From Puccinellia tenuiflora (lineage: Eukaryota > Streptophyta > Magnoliopsida > Poales > Poaceae), in NCBI GenBank assembly GCA_012064385.1, contig QRDG01000846.1, positions 496,001 to 560,000 of the forward strand: a DNA stretch of 64,000 bases, read 5' to 3'. This document shows, one piece after another, positions 45,675 to 57,226 of this stretch. Positions within the stretch are counted from its first letter, which is position 1, and every line of letters begins with the position of its first letter. Under the pieces are notes generated by a model. That model made no database searches, had not been told where the DNA came from, and worked only from the letters and a program-made list of their open reading frames with translations. Both the position numbers and the translations under genes were made by a program.

Positions 45675-46750
45675 TGATGTAGCCCAACCCACGTCCATCA
45701 CCATGACAAGCCATCCGACACATGCCAAGTCACCATGGGCGTCAAAGGTGAACTCCTTCCTCTTCGAGATCTCATTTCCTACCCTTTGGAATGGTATGCT
45801 ACTTGAGCACCCGCCCCTTTGCATTGGAAGGTTTGACACGATGGATACGAAGCCGATGGGAGGTGTCGAGGAAGCCCAAGAGTTGATTTCATCCAAAGCG
45901 TACGCGTGGATGAGGAGGAGGAGGCGTCAAGGCAAAAGCACAAGGCAGGAGCCAGCCGGCCTAGGCCGGCTCCCAGGCCGGGCCCCCTCCAAACGCTGCC
46001 GGCCTCCAGGCCGGCCCCCAGGCCGGTCCCTCCTCCAGACGCCGCCGGCCTCCAGGCCGGCCCAGGCCGGCCCCCAGGACGGTCCCCCTCCAGACGCCGC
46101 CAACCTCCAGGCCGGTCCTCCTCCAGACGCCGCCGGCCTCCAGGCCGGCCCCCAGGCCGGTTCCCCTCCAGATGCCGCCGGCCTCTCAGGCCGGCCTAGG
46201 CCGGCCCCCAGGCCGGTTTCCCGCCAGCGCTGGCCGGCCTCCCAGCCGACCTAGGCCGGCCTCCCGGCCAGCCTAGGCCGGCCCCCAGGCCGGACCCCCA
46301 CCTTTCAGCTCCTTTTTGTACTAGACTATAAATAGCTTCCCCCCTTTTCCACTTGAGACTAGAGAAGAATGAACTAGAGAGTTGAGCGTTGCTCCTTCCC
46401 GTGATGGGTTCCTCCGAGGAGGATGATGAATCTCTTGTTGTAGCTACTCTTTCACTGAGGTGTCTCTAGTAGTGCAAACCAATCTTTCACTGCGGTGATT
46501 CTATTGGATCAGTGGACCGGCCGGTAAGAGAAATCGGTTTCATTAAGCGTGTTGTTGACTTGGATTTTGGGATCCGGAGGCTACTCCGTTGGGAGTTTGT
46601 TTTCGGGCGATTCTCCCTTGTAGGCTTCGCGAGTTATCCCCCAAGAATTTGCCCTTTTCCCCTCGTGTTCTTCGTTTCCACCTCCGTGTTCTTCGTGTTC
46701 ATCCTCTTTTCCCCTCAAATCCGTGAAGATCAGGCCAACCCCCTACGTCA
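45675..46750 (+). repeat. 5' LTR of the non-autonomous element
   Basis: It is 1076 bp, TGATGTAG...CTACGTCA, with a TATA box CTATAAATAG at 46326-46335 and a GC-rich minisatellite at 45955-46293. The partner LTR at 60160 is about 35 bp shorter, mostly because of the minisatellite. Confidence 0.93.
45955..46293. repeat. GGCCGGCC palindromic minisatellite in the 5' LTR
   Basis: Irregular units combine CCTCCAGGCCGGCC, CCCAGGCCGG and CCAGACGCCGCC. Nearly every unit contains an FseI-like GGCCGGCC or CCTAGGCCGGC palindrome. Open frames through it (for example 45703-46254) are by-products of the repeat. Confidence 0.92.
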
Positions 46751-46752
46751 TT

Positions 46753-46764
46753 TGGTATCAGAGC
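46753..46764 (+). other. primer binding site, initiator Met tRNA
   Basis: TGGTATCAGAGC lies two bases after the 5' LTR. Confidence 0.9.
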
Positions 46765-47435
46765 AAGGCTTGCCACGGATTTGGATCGTGTTTCCACCTT
46801 TTATTAGCCATTTTCCAGCAAATTTTTTTCTTTCCCATACCAATTTCGAAAATTCACAAAAAAAAATAGCCCATATGGATTTCGTTTGATCTCTCGATTT
46901 GGTGAGCGATTTGTGGTTTTGATCCACGGATCTCGTGCTTAAGACCTTTCCCCACCTTCCTTTGGTGTTTCCTTGTGCCAATTTTGCCCAAAATTCGTCG
47001 GATTGAAGATTTCACGGAGCAATTTCCCGCTACCTTGACGCAACCAAAGGTATAGCTTCCGACTCATCCCTTTCCTTTTCGCGAAACTTTTTCCTAGGAG
47101 CTAGTTCGTCAAAGTGTGAGCATTGCACTAGTGTGACACCAAGTAGGCATATCATAATCTTGCGAGCATCAACGTGTAGCGGACTCGACTCGGGCAAAAG
47201 CATAAAGCAAAAAGAGAAATAGAAAAGATTCAAAAAAAAAAGAGAAAAAGAGAAAAGCCGAGCCGTGATCCTAGTCCTCCTTACCACCTCAAAGCTCCAA
47301 TACCCAATAGAGAAATGTGTCCACTTGTGCAAATCGGGTGCTCCCTCTTATACACTTGAGCTAGTTGTCCTTCGAGCGGTGGTGCGGCACGAGCATAGTC
47401 TTCGTTAGGTCCCCGTTGCTCATCCCCATAGTCGC
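46765..47435 (+). other. 5' leader of the non-autonomous element, part 1
   Basis: Non-coding leader, interrupted by the Athila insertion after GTCGC (47431-47435). It continues at 56885. Confidence 0.75.
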
Positions 47436-48624
47436 TGATCACTCTGATTTATGCACATCTTTTCAACATCCAAAACCCCAAGTCTTGATCATATTTGAGA
47501 AGTTCAGTCAAGGTTTTAAATGCTTTTTACATCAGTTAGCCACTTTTTGCAGATCGGTGCGCCAAGGCACATATTTCTCCATCTCCAACTCAAAACGTCG
47601 CTTGGCGAGGAAAAAGGCCTCGCGAGGATTTTGCTTGGCGAGGACGAATGCCTCGCGAGGGTGCCACCTCGCGAGGGAGCCCCCTGAAGCCTGAAGAGAA
47701 GTTAGTGAGCAAATCTCCCATGTGCTGCGCGCGAGTTTGAATCAGCAAGGAGGGAATCGATTATCTTGGAGGAGAAGAAACCAGAAGAGTAAAAAAGGTG
47801 ATAAAGCAGGGAGCAGCCCATGTGCGTCTATGCAAAAAGCTGAAAAGCGACGGCGGAAGTTCCCGCCTCGCCACCTACCACGCCATCAACCGCGGCCCTC
47901 ACTCCATTTCCGCAGCGCCTATAAAGCGGCTCCCTTAGCCAAGAAGAAGGCATTCGCAATTCGCCACCGTCCGCACACACCACTTCACCGCATCCGCCAT
48001 TCACCACCAACCACTCCACCAGATCCAAGATCCATCCAACAACTCAACCTCGAGCAAGAACAGAAGAACAAGGAAGAACTTTGGAGAAGCATGGCGAAGA
48101 CGATCCGCGAGGAACGAGAGGAAAGAAGAAGCCCTTGATCCGTATCTATCCCTGTCTACTTCCTTGCTTCCCCTTCGTATGTATCTTCCTTAGCCTCCCG
48201 CCTCTGCTTCCTCTGCTGCCGCCGCAACAAACTGATTCGATCCTCTCCAAACTTTTCGGTGAAATCTCTCTGTAACTCTCTGAATCGCTCCGTTTGTGTA
48301 ACTGTGTAATCGTGTTGTGATATTTTTGCTTGTGAACTCTGCCTTAGCCCCCACCTTGCCGCCATTCGTGTTATGTGTTTGTTGAACTCTTCCTTAGCCT
48401 CCACCTTGCTAAAGTTTTGCGTTTTGTTTGACGATCCAATCTTCCTTAGCCCCCCTTTGCTGTCACCGTTCTAATTTCTTTTGCTTGATCCGCAAGACCT
48501 AGTCTAGATCCGTAAACACCATCCCACCTTTTCGTTGTTCCAAGCTTCTAGAAAGGAAAAGCACCAATAGATTTTGATCCCTGTGGAGAGAACGACAAAA
48601 ACCCCCCTAAACCACGAACGATCA
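47436..48624 (+). repeat. 5' LTR of the Athila-type element
   Basis: It is 1189 bp, TGATCACT...CGATCA, with a TATA box CTATAAAG at 47919-47926. CTCGCGAGG-type palindromes cluster at 47596-47680. Confidence 0.93.
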
Positions 48625-48628
48625 AAAC

Positions 48629-48648
48629 TGGCGCCGTTGCCGGGGATC
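48629..48648 (+). other. primer binding site, tRNA-Asp type
   Basis: TGGCGCCGTTGCCGGGGATC starts four bases after the LTR end. Confidence 0.9.
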
Positions 48649-48836
48649 AAATATTGATTGCTTTTCAGAGTATAGCAGCCTTGGTTGTGTTTCTTTCCTC
48701 ATAGTTCACCTCCGTTATAAATTTGTTTGTTTTGTTACTTTTTAGTCTCCTAATCTTGCATCTAGAACGGTTATTAGGGGATTTCGTTCACTAACCCTTG
48801 ATAAAGTTCTTGTCGGTGCTTGTGTGCAGAGGAAAC

Positions 48837-50505
48837 ATGAACCCCTTCGTGCAGGTTGGTGAGCTCATGAATGCAGACATCTGAAGATTCACCTTTAGCC
48901 CCTTTTGATCCAGAGCCAGAAAGAACTTTTCTTGCAAGAAGAAGAGTAGCATCAGTGTCCTCCGTAGAAGATTAAGAGGAGAGGCCGTCAGTTATTAGTA
49001 TGGGTGACCAAAAGTTGAGAGATTTATGGATTCCCAAGGATCAGTTGGCAAATACAGATGTTGTAATGCCTGCCATCCAGGCAAACAACTGGGAGATCAA
49101 GCCAGCACTAATCAATATGGTGCAGCACAACCCCTTCAAGGGCAGTGCCTTGGAGAGTCCTCATGAACATATCAGAAATTTTCTTGAGTATTGCAACACC
49201 CTGAAGCACAATGGAGTACCCCCAGAGGCTATAAGGATGCAGTTGTTTCCATTTTCTCTGTCTGGCCTTGCGAAAATGTGGTTTCATGCATTGTGCCAAT
49301 ACACTGCAGAGACACTTGGGAGCATTTGTTGCAAGCATTCTTTGAGAAATACTTTCCTCCCACCAAAGCAGCTGAGTGCAGAGACAAGATTACCAGATTT
49401 GTTCAATATGAAGGTGAAAGCTTGTATGACGCTTGGCAGAGATATCAAGGATTGATCAGAATGTGCCCTAACCATGGTCAGGAACAGTGGTTGATCTTGC
49501 AGACATTTTACAAGGGTTTAACATCTCAGACCAGAGCCTTTGTTGACTCAGCAGCTGGTGGTGGAATTATGAACAAGACCCTTGACGAAGCCACAGCATT
49601 GATTGAAAGTATGGCATCCCACAATTTTTCTTGGACCAATGAAAGGACAGTGCATCCTAACCAACTAGTTAGAAATTCAGTCAAGCGGCCAGAATGATTT
49701 GGAAGCTAAGCTGGACAGCATTACCAACCAATTGTCCCAGCTCATGCAAGAGAAAAATAGCAAGGCAATTGTGCCAGTGAATCAAGTATCATCTGCTTGT
49801 GTGATTTGTGGGAATGAAGGACACTCACCTCAGGAGTGTTCCTTGTTTGAAAATCTTGGAAACCAAGTAGCTGAAGTGAATTATGCCCAGAATCAAGGTC
49901 CCTTTTCTCAGAACTATAACCCTGCTTGGAGACATCATCCAAACCTGTCTTACAAGAATGCAGCCCCGCAAAGTTACCCTCAAGCAGCTCCACAGAACTT
50001 TGCCTCAACATCTCAGCAGAATTTCAGACCTCAAGGTCATATGCAGCAGCCACAACAGCATCCTCACCAAGCAGTCCAGCAAAATGCCTCTTCAAGCAGT
50101 AGCCAGTCAGAAATCAGTGAAATGATGCGTTTGCAGAAAGAAATGTTCAGTGGAATGCAAGAAACAATGAAGATGCAGTCTGAAATATTTTACAAGACAA
50201 TGCAGCAGCTTACAGCTGGAATCTCCAATTCCCAGGGAAATCAAACAGAGAACAAACTACCTGCTCAGGTAGAGAAGAACCCTAAGCAATGTGGTGCCAT
50301 TACAACTACCGAAGCAGTAGAGGCTGTCACCACTAGAAGTGGATTAAATACTGAACCCATTCTGAAGACACCCCCAACTGACATCTATGTAGCCCCACCA
50401 AGGAGGCCTCGCGAGGAAAATTTGCCTCGAGAGGAAAGCCTCTCGAGGGATCCTCCTCAAGTAGCCTGCAATACCAGTAGAATCAGCAGCAGTACCAAGG
50501 ATTGA
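48837..50505 (+). pseudogene. Athila gag, frameshifted
   Basis: An ATG at 48837 opens a frame that soon stops; clear gag sequence starts near 49000 (MGDQKLRDLWIPKDQLANTD). The capsid region (HNPFKGSALESPHEHIRNFL, LFPFSLSGLAKMWF) breaks near 49250 and continues in another frame (FFEKYFPPTKAAECRDKI) to 49697, then again from 49699. The zinc knuckle CVICGNEGHSPQEC is near 49797. A Gln-rich stretch follows. The C-terminal linker at 50400-50455 is built from the CCTCGCGAGG repeat (RPREENLPREESLSRD). Confidence 0.85.
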
Positions 50506-50542
50506 GAAACCTTTAGTTCAGAAGATCCCATTCCCTTCAAGA

Positions 50543-51772
50543 TTGGAAAAAACTAAAGAAGAAAAGCAGTATGCCAAGTTCCTGGAGACAATGAAGGAAG
50601 TGCAAATCACAATCCCCATCCTTGATGCAGTATTGCACATCCCTCTGTATGCCAAATTCTTCAAGGACCTGATAACCAAGAAAAGAAGCATAGAAGATCC
50701 GGAGATAGTTGCTCTGACAGAAGAATGCAGTGCAGTTATCGAAAACAACTTGCCCATGAAGTTAGGAGACCCAGGGAGTTTCAGTATCCCCTGTGTAGTT
50801 GGAAAAAGAACCTTCACAGCCCTCTGTGATTTAGGTTCCTCAGTCAGTGTATTACCCCAAGCTGCTAGTCAGATGCTGCAGTTAGGTATGCCAAAGCCCA
50901 CCTCTATGACACTGCAGCTTGCTGATAGAACATTGAGAGAACCAACTGGAATTCTTGAAGATGTGCCAGTCCAAGTTGGAAATTTTGCTTATCCTGTGGA
51001 TTTTGTTGTGTTGGAAATGGAAGACAACTCAGAGTCAATGATTCTTGGCAGACCTTTCTTAGCCACAGCTGGAGCCATAATTGATGTGAAAGGTGGAACA
51101 CTGAAGTTGCAATTTGGTTCTGAACAAGCAGAGTTTAACATGAAGCATGCCTCCCACCTGCCAAACAAGCTTGAACAATGCCATGCCATGGATGTCGTCG
51201 GCAAGAGTGTAATTGAATCTCAGCAGCAAATGCAACCCCAAGAGCCTGAAGTACAAGTCTTTGTGACAGCTGATAGTCCTAATCTTCAAGAGTTGTTTGG
51301 AATCACTCTCTGTAGTGATCCTTCTGGAAGCGCAGAAAATGTTTCAAAAGGAATGCTTCGCGAGGGCCTGCCAAATGCCTCGCGAGAGCCTCTTCAAGCT
51401 TCGCGAGGAAAAATGCCTCGCGAGGGAAATCTCGAGGAAGCAGAACCTTGGAGAGAACCTCTTCAGCCGTCTCATAAATCCATTGTTGAGTTGAAGGAGT
51501 TGCCTGCTCACCTGAAGTATCTGTTTCTAGAGGAAGAAAAAATTCACCCTGTGATAATCAGCTCTGCACTTGATGATGAACAGGAGCACAGCCTATTGTC
51601 AGTTCTCAGACTATACAAGAATGTCATTGGATATTCCATTGATGACATCAAGGGAATCGATGAGAAGGTCTGCTCTCACAGAATATATCTTGAAAAGGAT
51701 AGCACCCCCTCCAGGGAAGGACAAAGGAGACTAAACCCTGCTCTGCAAGAAGTAGTAAAAAGGAAGTTCTGA
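50543..51772 (+). pseudogene. Athila protease and start of RT region
   Basis: The segment contains the retropepsin-like site FTALCDLGSSVSVLP near 50810 and the downstream ILGRPFLATAGAIIDV. The linker at 51355-51450 is again palindrome-derived (LREGLPNASREPLQASRGK). It ends at TGA (51770-51772) after VVKRKF; a one-base change in an A/G run shifts the frame just where RT begins. Confidence 0.85.
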
Positions 51773-53518
51773 AACTCCTGCAAGCAGGCATGATATACCC
51801 CATCTCTGACAGCGAGTGGGTGAGTCCTATCCACATAGTGCCCAAGAAAGGAGGCTATACAGTGGTAGAAAATGAAGAAGGAAAATTGGTGACCACAAGA
51901 CCTGTTACTGGATGGAGAATGGTCAATGATTTCAGAAAGTTAAACAAGGCAACTAGGGAAAGATCATTTCCCTTTTCCATTTATGGATCAGATGTTGGAG
52001 AGGTTAGCAGGACAAGAATTCTATTGTTACCTTGATGGATACTCTGGATTTCTTCAGATTCCCATTCATCCAGCAGATCAAGAAAAAACTACATTCACAT
52101 GTCCATATGGAACATTTGCATACAAAAGATTGCCATTTGGTCTGTGTAATGCCCCAGGAACCTTCCATAGGTGCATGACGTCAATATTCTCTGACTATAT
52201 TGAGAAAATCATGGAAGTTTTCATGGATGATTTCACTGTCTATGGAAAAGATTTTGTCACCTGCTTGAAGAACCTGACAGCAGTCTTGCATAGATGCTCA
52301 GAGCAGAATTTGATATTGAACTGGGAGAAATGCCACTTTTTAGTCACTGAAGGATTTTACAGGAGATTCATTAAGGATTTCTCTAGCATTGCAAAGCCTC
52401 TAACCAAACTGCTTTGTCAAGATGTCAAATTTCACTTCGATGAAGCCTGTCTGAAGGCCTTTAACCAGTTGAAGCAAGCCCTTATTTCTGCTCCAATTGT
52501 GCAGCCCCCAGATTGGACCCTACCCTTTGAGTTGATGTGTGATGCAAGTGACTTTGCAGTTGGAGCAGTTCTGGGCCAGAGAAAAGGGAAAGCTCAGCAT
52601 GTGATCCACTATGCCAGCAAAACTCTAGATGATTCTCAGATCAACTACTCCACCACTGAAAAAGAATTGCTTGCAGTGGTATTCGCATTTGACAAGTTCA
52701 GACCTTATCTAGTTGGGCACAAATGTACTGTCTTCACTGATCACGCAGCAATAAGATATCTTGTCAGCAAGAAGGAGGCCAAGCCAAGGCTAATCAGATG
52801 GATTCTCCTGCTTCAAGAGTTTAATATTGAGATCAAGGATAAGAAAGGCTCTGAGAATGTGGTAGCTGATCATTTGTCAAGAATAAGTTGTCCTGAAAAC
52901 AGAGAAATTGAAGACAGCATCCCTGGAGAGCAACTGATGGGACTAAACGCTTCGCGAGGAGATGCTTCGCGAGGAGATGTTTCGCGAGATGTGCTTCTCG
53001 AGGAAATGCTTCAAGAGAAATGCCTCGCGAGGGTCGACGTCTCGCGAGAAGCCAAGACTCCATGGTATGCTGACATTGTGAACTACCTAGAGTGTAAAAT
53101 TATGCCAGCTGATTTGTCCTACCATCAGAAAAAGAAATTCATGCATGAAGCCAAGAGCTATTACTGGGATGAACCATTCCTCTACAAGCATTGTGCAGAT
53201 GGGATAGTGAGAAGATGTGTGCCCTCTGAAGAAACTTATGATGTGATGTTCCAATGCCATTCTGGCATGTATGGAGGCCATGCTGGAGTAATGAAAACTC
53301 AAGCAAAGATCCTTCAAGTAGGATTTTATTGGCCCAGCCTTTTCAAAGATGCTCATGATTTTGTCAAGCAGTGTGATCCCTGCCAGAGAACTGGGAAATC
53401 TCGAGAAGGAATGAAATGCCTCAGCAAGGCATTCTTGAAGTTGAACTGTTTGATGTATGGGGAGTTGATTTTGTTGGACCTTTGCCCTCATCTCGAGGCT
53501 ATAAGTATATCCTTGTAG
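51773..53518 (+). pseudogene. Athila RT, RNase H and integrase zinc region
   Basis: RT starts near 51780 (MIYPISDSEWVSPIHIVPKK) and changes frame near 51960. It continues with EFYCYLDGYSGFLQIPIHPA, FGLCNAPGTF and the catalytic FMDDF near 52225. A segment of about 40 codons usual in this family is missing near 52350, where NWEKCHFLVTEG runs straight into FYRRFIKDF. RNase H shows MCDASDFAVGAVL, STTEKELLAVVFA and FTDHAAIRYL. A palindrome-derived linker is at 52948-53050. The integrase HHCC zinc region (HSGMYGGHAG, CDPCQRTGK) follows, then a frameshift near 53400. Confidence 0.88.
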
Positions 53519-54391
53519 CAGTAGGACTATGTGTCCAAATGGGTTGAAGCGGTACCAACTGTCAGTGCAGATTCCAAGTCAGTCTGCAAGATGTTCAAAA
53601 CTGTAATTTTCCCTAGATTTGGAGTTCCTAGAGTTGTGATCAGTGATGGAGGAGCCCACTTCAACAATGAACAGCTAGAGAAGCTGTTGAGCAAGTATGG
53701 TGTGAAGAATCACAGAGTTACTACACCCTACCACCCTCAAGCCAATGGACAAGTTGAGTTATCCAATAGAGAAATTAAGCAGATCCTTGAAAAGGTTGTG
53801 TCCAAGTCCAGAGCAGATTGGTCCATGAAATTGCCTGATACCTTGTGGGCATACAGAACTGGGTACAAGACACCTATTGGAATGTCACCCTTCAGGCTTG
53901 TATATGGTAAAACATGCCATTTGCCTGTCGAGTTAGAGCACAGAGCTCAATGGGCTATTAGGAAACTGAACCTCGACATGAAGAAAGCTGGAAGTGCAAG
54001 GAAACTACAGATGTGTGAGCTAGAAGAGCTAAGGCATGATGCATATGAGAGTTCCAAGATTTACAAAGAAAAGACCAAGAAATGGCATGACAAACATATC
54101 CTCAGGAAGGAGTTCAGCATTGGACAGCAAGTGTTGGTGTATGACTCCAAGTTCCATCTGTTTGCTGGAAAATTCAAGTCAAGATGGTTTGGTCCCTGCA
54201 TAGTGAAGAAGGACCTGGGAAATGGTGCTTTCGAAGTCCAAACCCCATCAGCAGGTACCTTCAAGGTAAATGGCCAGAGACTGAAGCATTACCTAGCTGG
54301 AGAGAAGATTGACATTGAAGATCCCGAAGAAAGCGAGAATGACGAGTCAGAGGATGTTCCCAATGCATCCTCTGAAGCTGTGAAGCAATGA
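53519..54391 (+). pseudogene. Athila integrase core
   Basis: The first Asp lies in the shifted frame before 53518 (WGVDFVGP in the frame of the core). One extra G near 53523 restores the frame at DYVSKWVEAVP-like sequence. The core shows VISDGGAHFNNEQLEK (second Asp) and NGQVELSNREIKQ (Glu). The C-terminus (FAGKFKSRWFGPCIVKK, HYLAGEKIDIED) is an integrase DNA-binding-like region without a chromodomain. Stop at 54389-54391. Confidence 0.88.
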
Positions 54392-55668
54392 GAAGAAGCT
54401 ACGGTCAGGCTCGGGACCTTAAACAAGCGCTCATCGGGAGGCAGCCTGATATCCTTTTTATATATTATTTCCCTTCAAGAGTTATTTTTGTTTTGTGTAT
54501 TTCCTTCCCTTTTTGTTTGTTGTTTTGTTTTTCAGACTGTTGAATAAAAGAGAGTGAAGTGGGTTGTCAGAGATCCCTACAAGCATGGAGCAGAAAGTCG
54601 CTTCGCGTGGAAAATCACCTGTCGAGGGATTCTGTTTCAAGAGAAAGCTTCTCGAGGGCCAGATGCTTCGCGAGGAAAAGGCCTCGCGAGGTTTTTGCTT
54701 CGCGAGGAAGACTTCTGAAGGATTCGACATTTAAACCAGGTGAACACATTCCAATTCACAAATCCTGTTACACCATGAATATCATTGCTATGCCATGATT
54801 ACGAATTTTCTATCTATTCTTGGCTACTTTGTCAAAGTTGCTTGTCGAGTAAAATGTTTCTTGGAGTGCTGAATTTTGCCTAAACAACCCTTCATGCTAT
54901 TGAGAATCTTGCAGTGTTTCTGTCTATAATGCTTGCAAACTCTTGTGTTAGAGTCATGTATCAAAACAGAGTTCATATATGTCTCTGCTCAGATCTGTTG
55001 GAATACCTTCATAATGCAAGTGGCTCTTGAACTGAATAAGCTGATCCTCAAAGAGCCATGTTTTAACTGCATTTCTGCATCTCTGCATTAGCTACCAGTA
55101 TCTCGGGATGGTGGTATGTGAAGCACTAACATTGAAACTAACCTGAAGCAAGTAATTTGAAAACAAATTTTTGCATTAGCAGTTATGATCTCGGGATTGT
55201 AACTTGTGAAGCACTAACCTGAAGTTCCTGATAGCAATTTGAAAGCAAATTTTGGCATTAGCAGTTATGATCTCGGGATTATAACCTGTGAAGCACTAAC
55301 TGAAAGAATTTGACAAGTAACAATGATCTTAAACCATCTTTAACTTTTGCATTAGCCTACTATGTTCTCGGGAACGGTAGCAGGTGAAGCACTGACTTTG
55401 CATTCATTTAACACTCATGGCTATTTCATGGATCACTTCATTCAATTCCCCTGCCAAATGTCTTATCTTGGTGATCGAAAAGTATCTGAACTGAGACATA
55501 TATAAAAGTTGTTAATTGAAACTTGACTCTGAACTAGAGCTTGCAACCAGGTATGCAGAAACTGCTTTGAATCCAACATGTATGAACTACTGTGTATGCA
55601 GAATTCGAGCACTATTTTCATCATATCTGCTTTACTTGGGGACAAGCAAAGGTTTGGGTCTGGGGGTT
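54392..55668 (+). other. Athila 3' non-coding region and PPT
   Basis: No env-like frame. A CTCGCGAGG palindrome cluster lies at 54598-54715. A degenerate tandem repeat with about 82-94-bp period starts GCATTAGC at 55085, 55173, 55255 and 55349, each with ATCTCGGGA and GTGAAGCACTAAC. The PPT AAAGGTTTGGGTCTGGGGGTT ends at 55668. Confidence 0.75.
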
Positions 55669-56884
55669 TGATCACTATGGTTTATGCACATCTTTTCGAC
55701 GTCCAAAACCCCAAGTCTTGATCATATTTGAGAAGTTTAGTACAAGGTTTTAAATGCTTTTTACATCAGTTAGCCACCTTTTGCAAATCGGTGCGCCAAG
55801 GCACATATTCCTCCATCTCCAACTCAAAATGTCGCTTGGCGAGGAAAAAGGCCTCGTGAGGATTTGCTGGTGAGGATTTTGCTTGGCGAGGATTTGCTTG
55901 CGAGGCCAGATGCTCGTGAGGGTGCCACCTCGCGAGGGAGCCCCTGAAGCCTGAAGAGAAATAGTGAGCAAATCTCCCATGTGCTGCACGCGAGTTTGAA
56001 TCAGCAAGGAGGGAATCGATTACCTTGGAGGAGAAGAAACCAGAAGAGTCAAAAAGGTGATAAGGCGGGGAGCAGCCCATGTGCGTCTGTGCAAAAAGCT
56101 GAAAAGCGACGGCGGAAGTTCCCGCCTCGCCACCTACCACGCCATCGACCGCAGCCCTCACGCCATTTCCGCAGCGCCTATAAAGCGGCTCCCTTAGCCA
56201 AGAAGAACGCATTCGCAATTCGCCACCGTCCGCACACACCACTTCACCGCATCCGCCATTCACCACCAACCACTCCATCAAATCCAAGATCCATCCAACC
56301 ACTCCACCTCGAGCAAGAACAGAAGAACAAGGAAGAACTTTGGAAAAGCATGGCGAAGACGATCCGCGAGGAACGAGAGGAAAGAAGAAGCCCTTGATCC
56401 GTATCTGTCCCTGTCTACTTCCTTGCTTCCCCTTCGTCTGTATCTTCCTTAGCCTCCCGCCTCTGCTTCCTCTGCTGCCGCCGCAACAAACTGATTCGAT
56501 CCTCTCCAAACTTTTCGGTGAAATCTCTCTGTAACTCTCTGAATCGCTCCGTTTGTGTAACTGTGTAATCGTGCTGTGATATTGTTGCTTGTGAACTCTG
56601 CCTTAGCCCCCACCTTGCTGCCGTTCGTGTTATGTGTTTGTTGAACTCTTCCTTAGCCTCCACCTTGCTAAAGTTTTGCGTTTTGTTTGATGATCCAATC
56701 TTCCCTAGCCCCCCTTTGCTGTCACCGTTCTAATTTCTTTTGCTTGATCCGCAAGACCTAGTCTAGATCCGTAAACACCATCCCACCTTTTCGTTGTTCC
56801 AAGCTTCTAGAAAGGAAAAGCACCAATAGATTTTGATCCCTGTGGAGAGAACGACAAAAACCCCCCCTAAACCACGAACGATCA
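55669..56884 (+). repeat. 3' LTR of the Athila-type element
   Basis: It is 1216 bp, TGATCACT...CGATCA, nearly identical to 47436-48624. TATA box CTATAAAG at 56178-56185. The CTCGCGAGG cluster (55830-55945) has a short extra stretch relative to the 5' LTR. Confidence 0.93.
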
Positions 56885-57226
56885 GTCGCACCATCCACGT
56901 TTGTCTCCACGTGTGAGTTTCTTTTGTTCTCGGATTGTGTGGTTAGCCTCTTTTGCTTCTTGATCTTTGTGGTTATCCTCCACTTGTTGCAATAGCTTTA
57001 TCGTTTTCTTCGTTTCGATTTCTTGCCACTTTGCCATACCTAAGCTCCTCATAAGCCGTGTGTGTTTTGGAGTTGCGTTTGGATCTTTGAAATTCAAGTC
57101 ACCCGCATTCTTGTGTATCGGTTTCTCTTGGCATGGTCCACTAGTTCCAATACTATCTACTAGGTGAGATTGGTTTCTTAGTTCCTTTCACCTCCACATA
57201 TATATACACTTGTCTTGTGATTGACC
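56885..57226 (+). other. 5' leader of the non-autonomous element, part 2
   Basis: Starts with the second TSD copy GTCGC and leads to the ATG at 57227. T-rich, no coding seen. Confidence 0.7.

Larger units (their letters stand above)
47436..56884 (+). mobile_element. Athila-type Ty3/gypsy retrotransposon, defective
   Basis: LTRs 47436-48624 and 55669-56884, tRNA-Asp-type PBS, gag to integrase in canonical gypsy order and PPT before 55669. Perfect TSDs GTCGC lie at 47431-47435 and 56885-56889. The RT sequence (YSGFLQIPIHPADQ...FMDDF) and protease D-L-G-S are Athila-like. At least five frameshifts and one deletion inactivate pol. No env-like ORF follows integrase. The LTRs are very similar, so this is the youngest element of the stack. 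Confidence 0.93.

Noticed and set aside
45703..46254. 183-codon frame rich in Pro/Gly/Arg
   Set aside because: It is a translation of the GGCCGGCC minisatellite within the LTR.
47722..48138. 138-codon open frame in the Athila LTR, also open at 55981-56397
   Set aside because: It starts only at a GTG and is present twice because the LTRs are copies; composition is low-complexity and no domain is seen.
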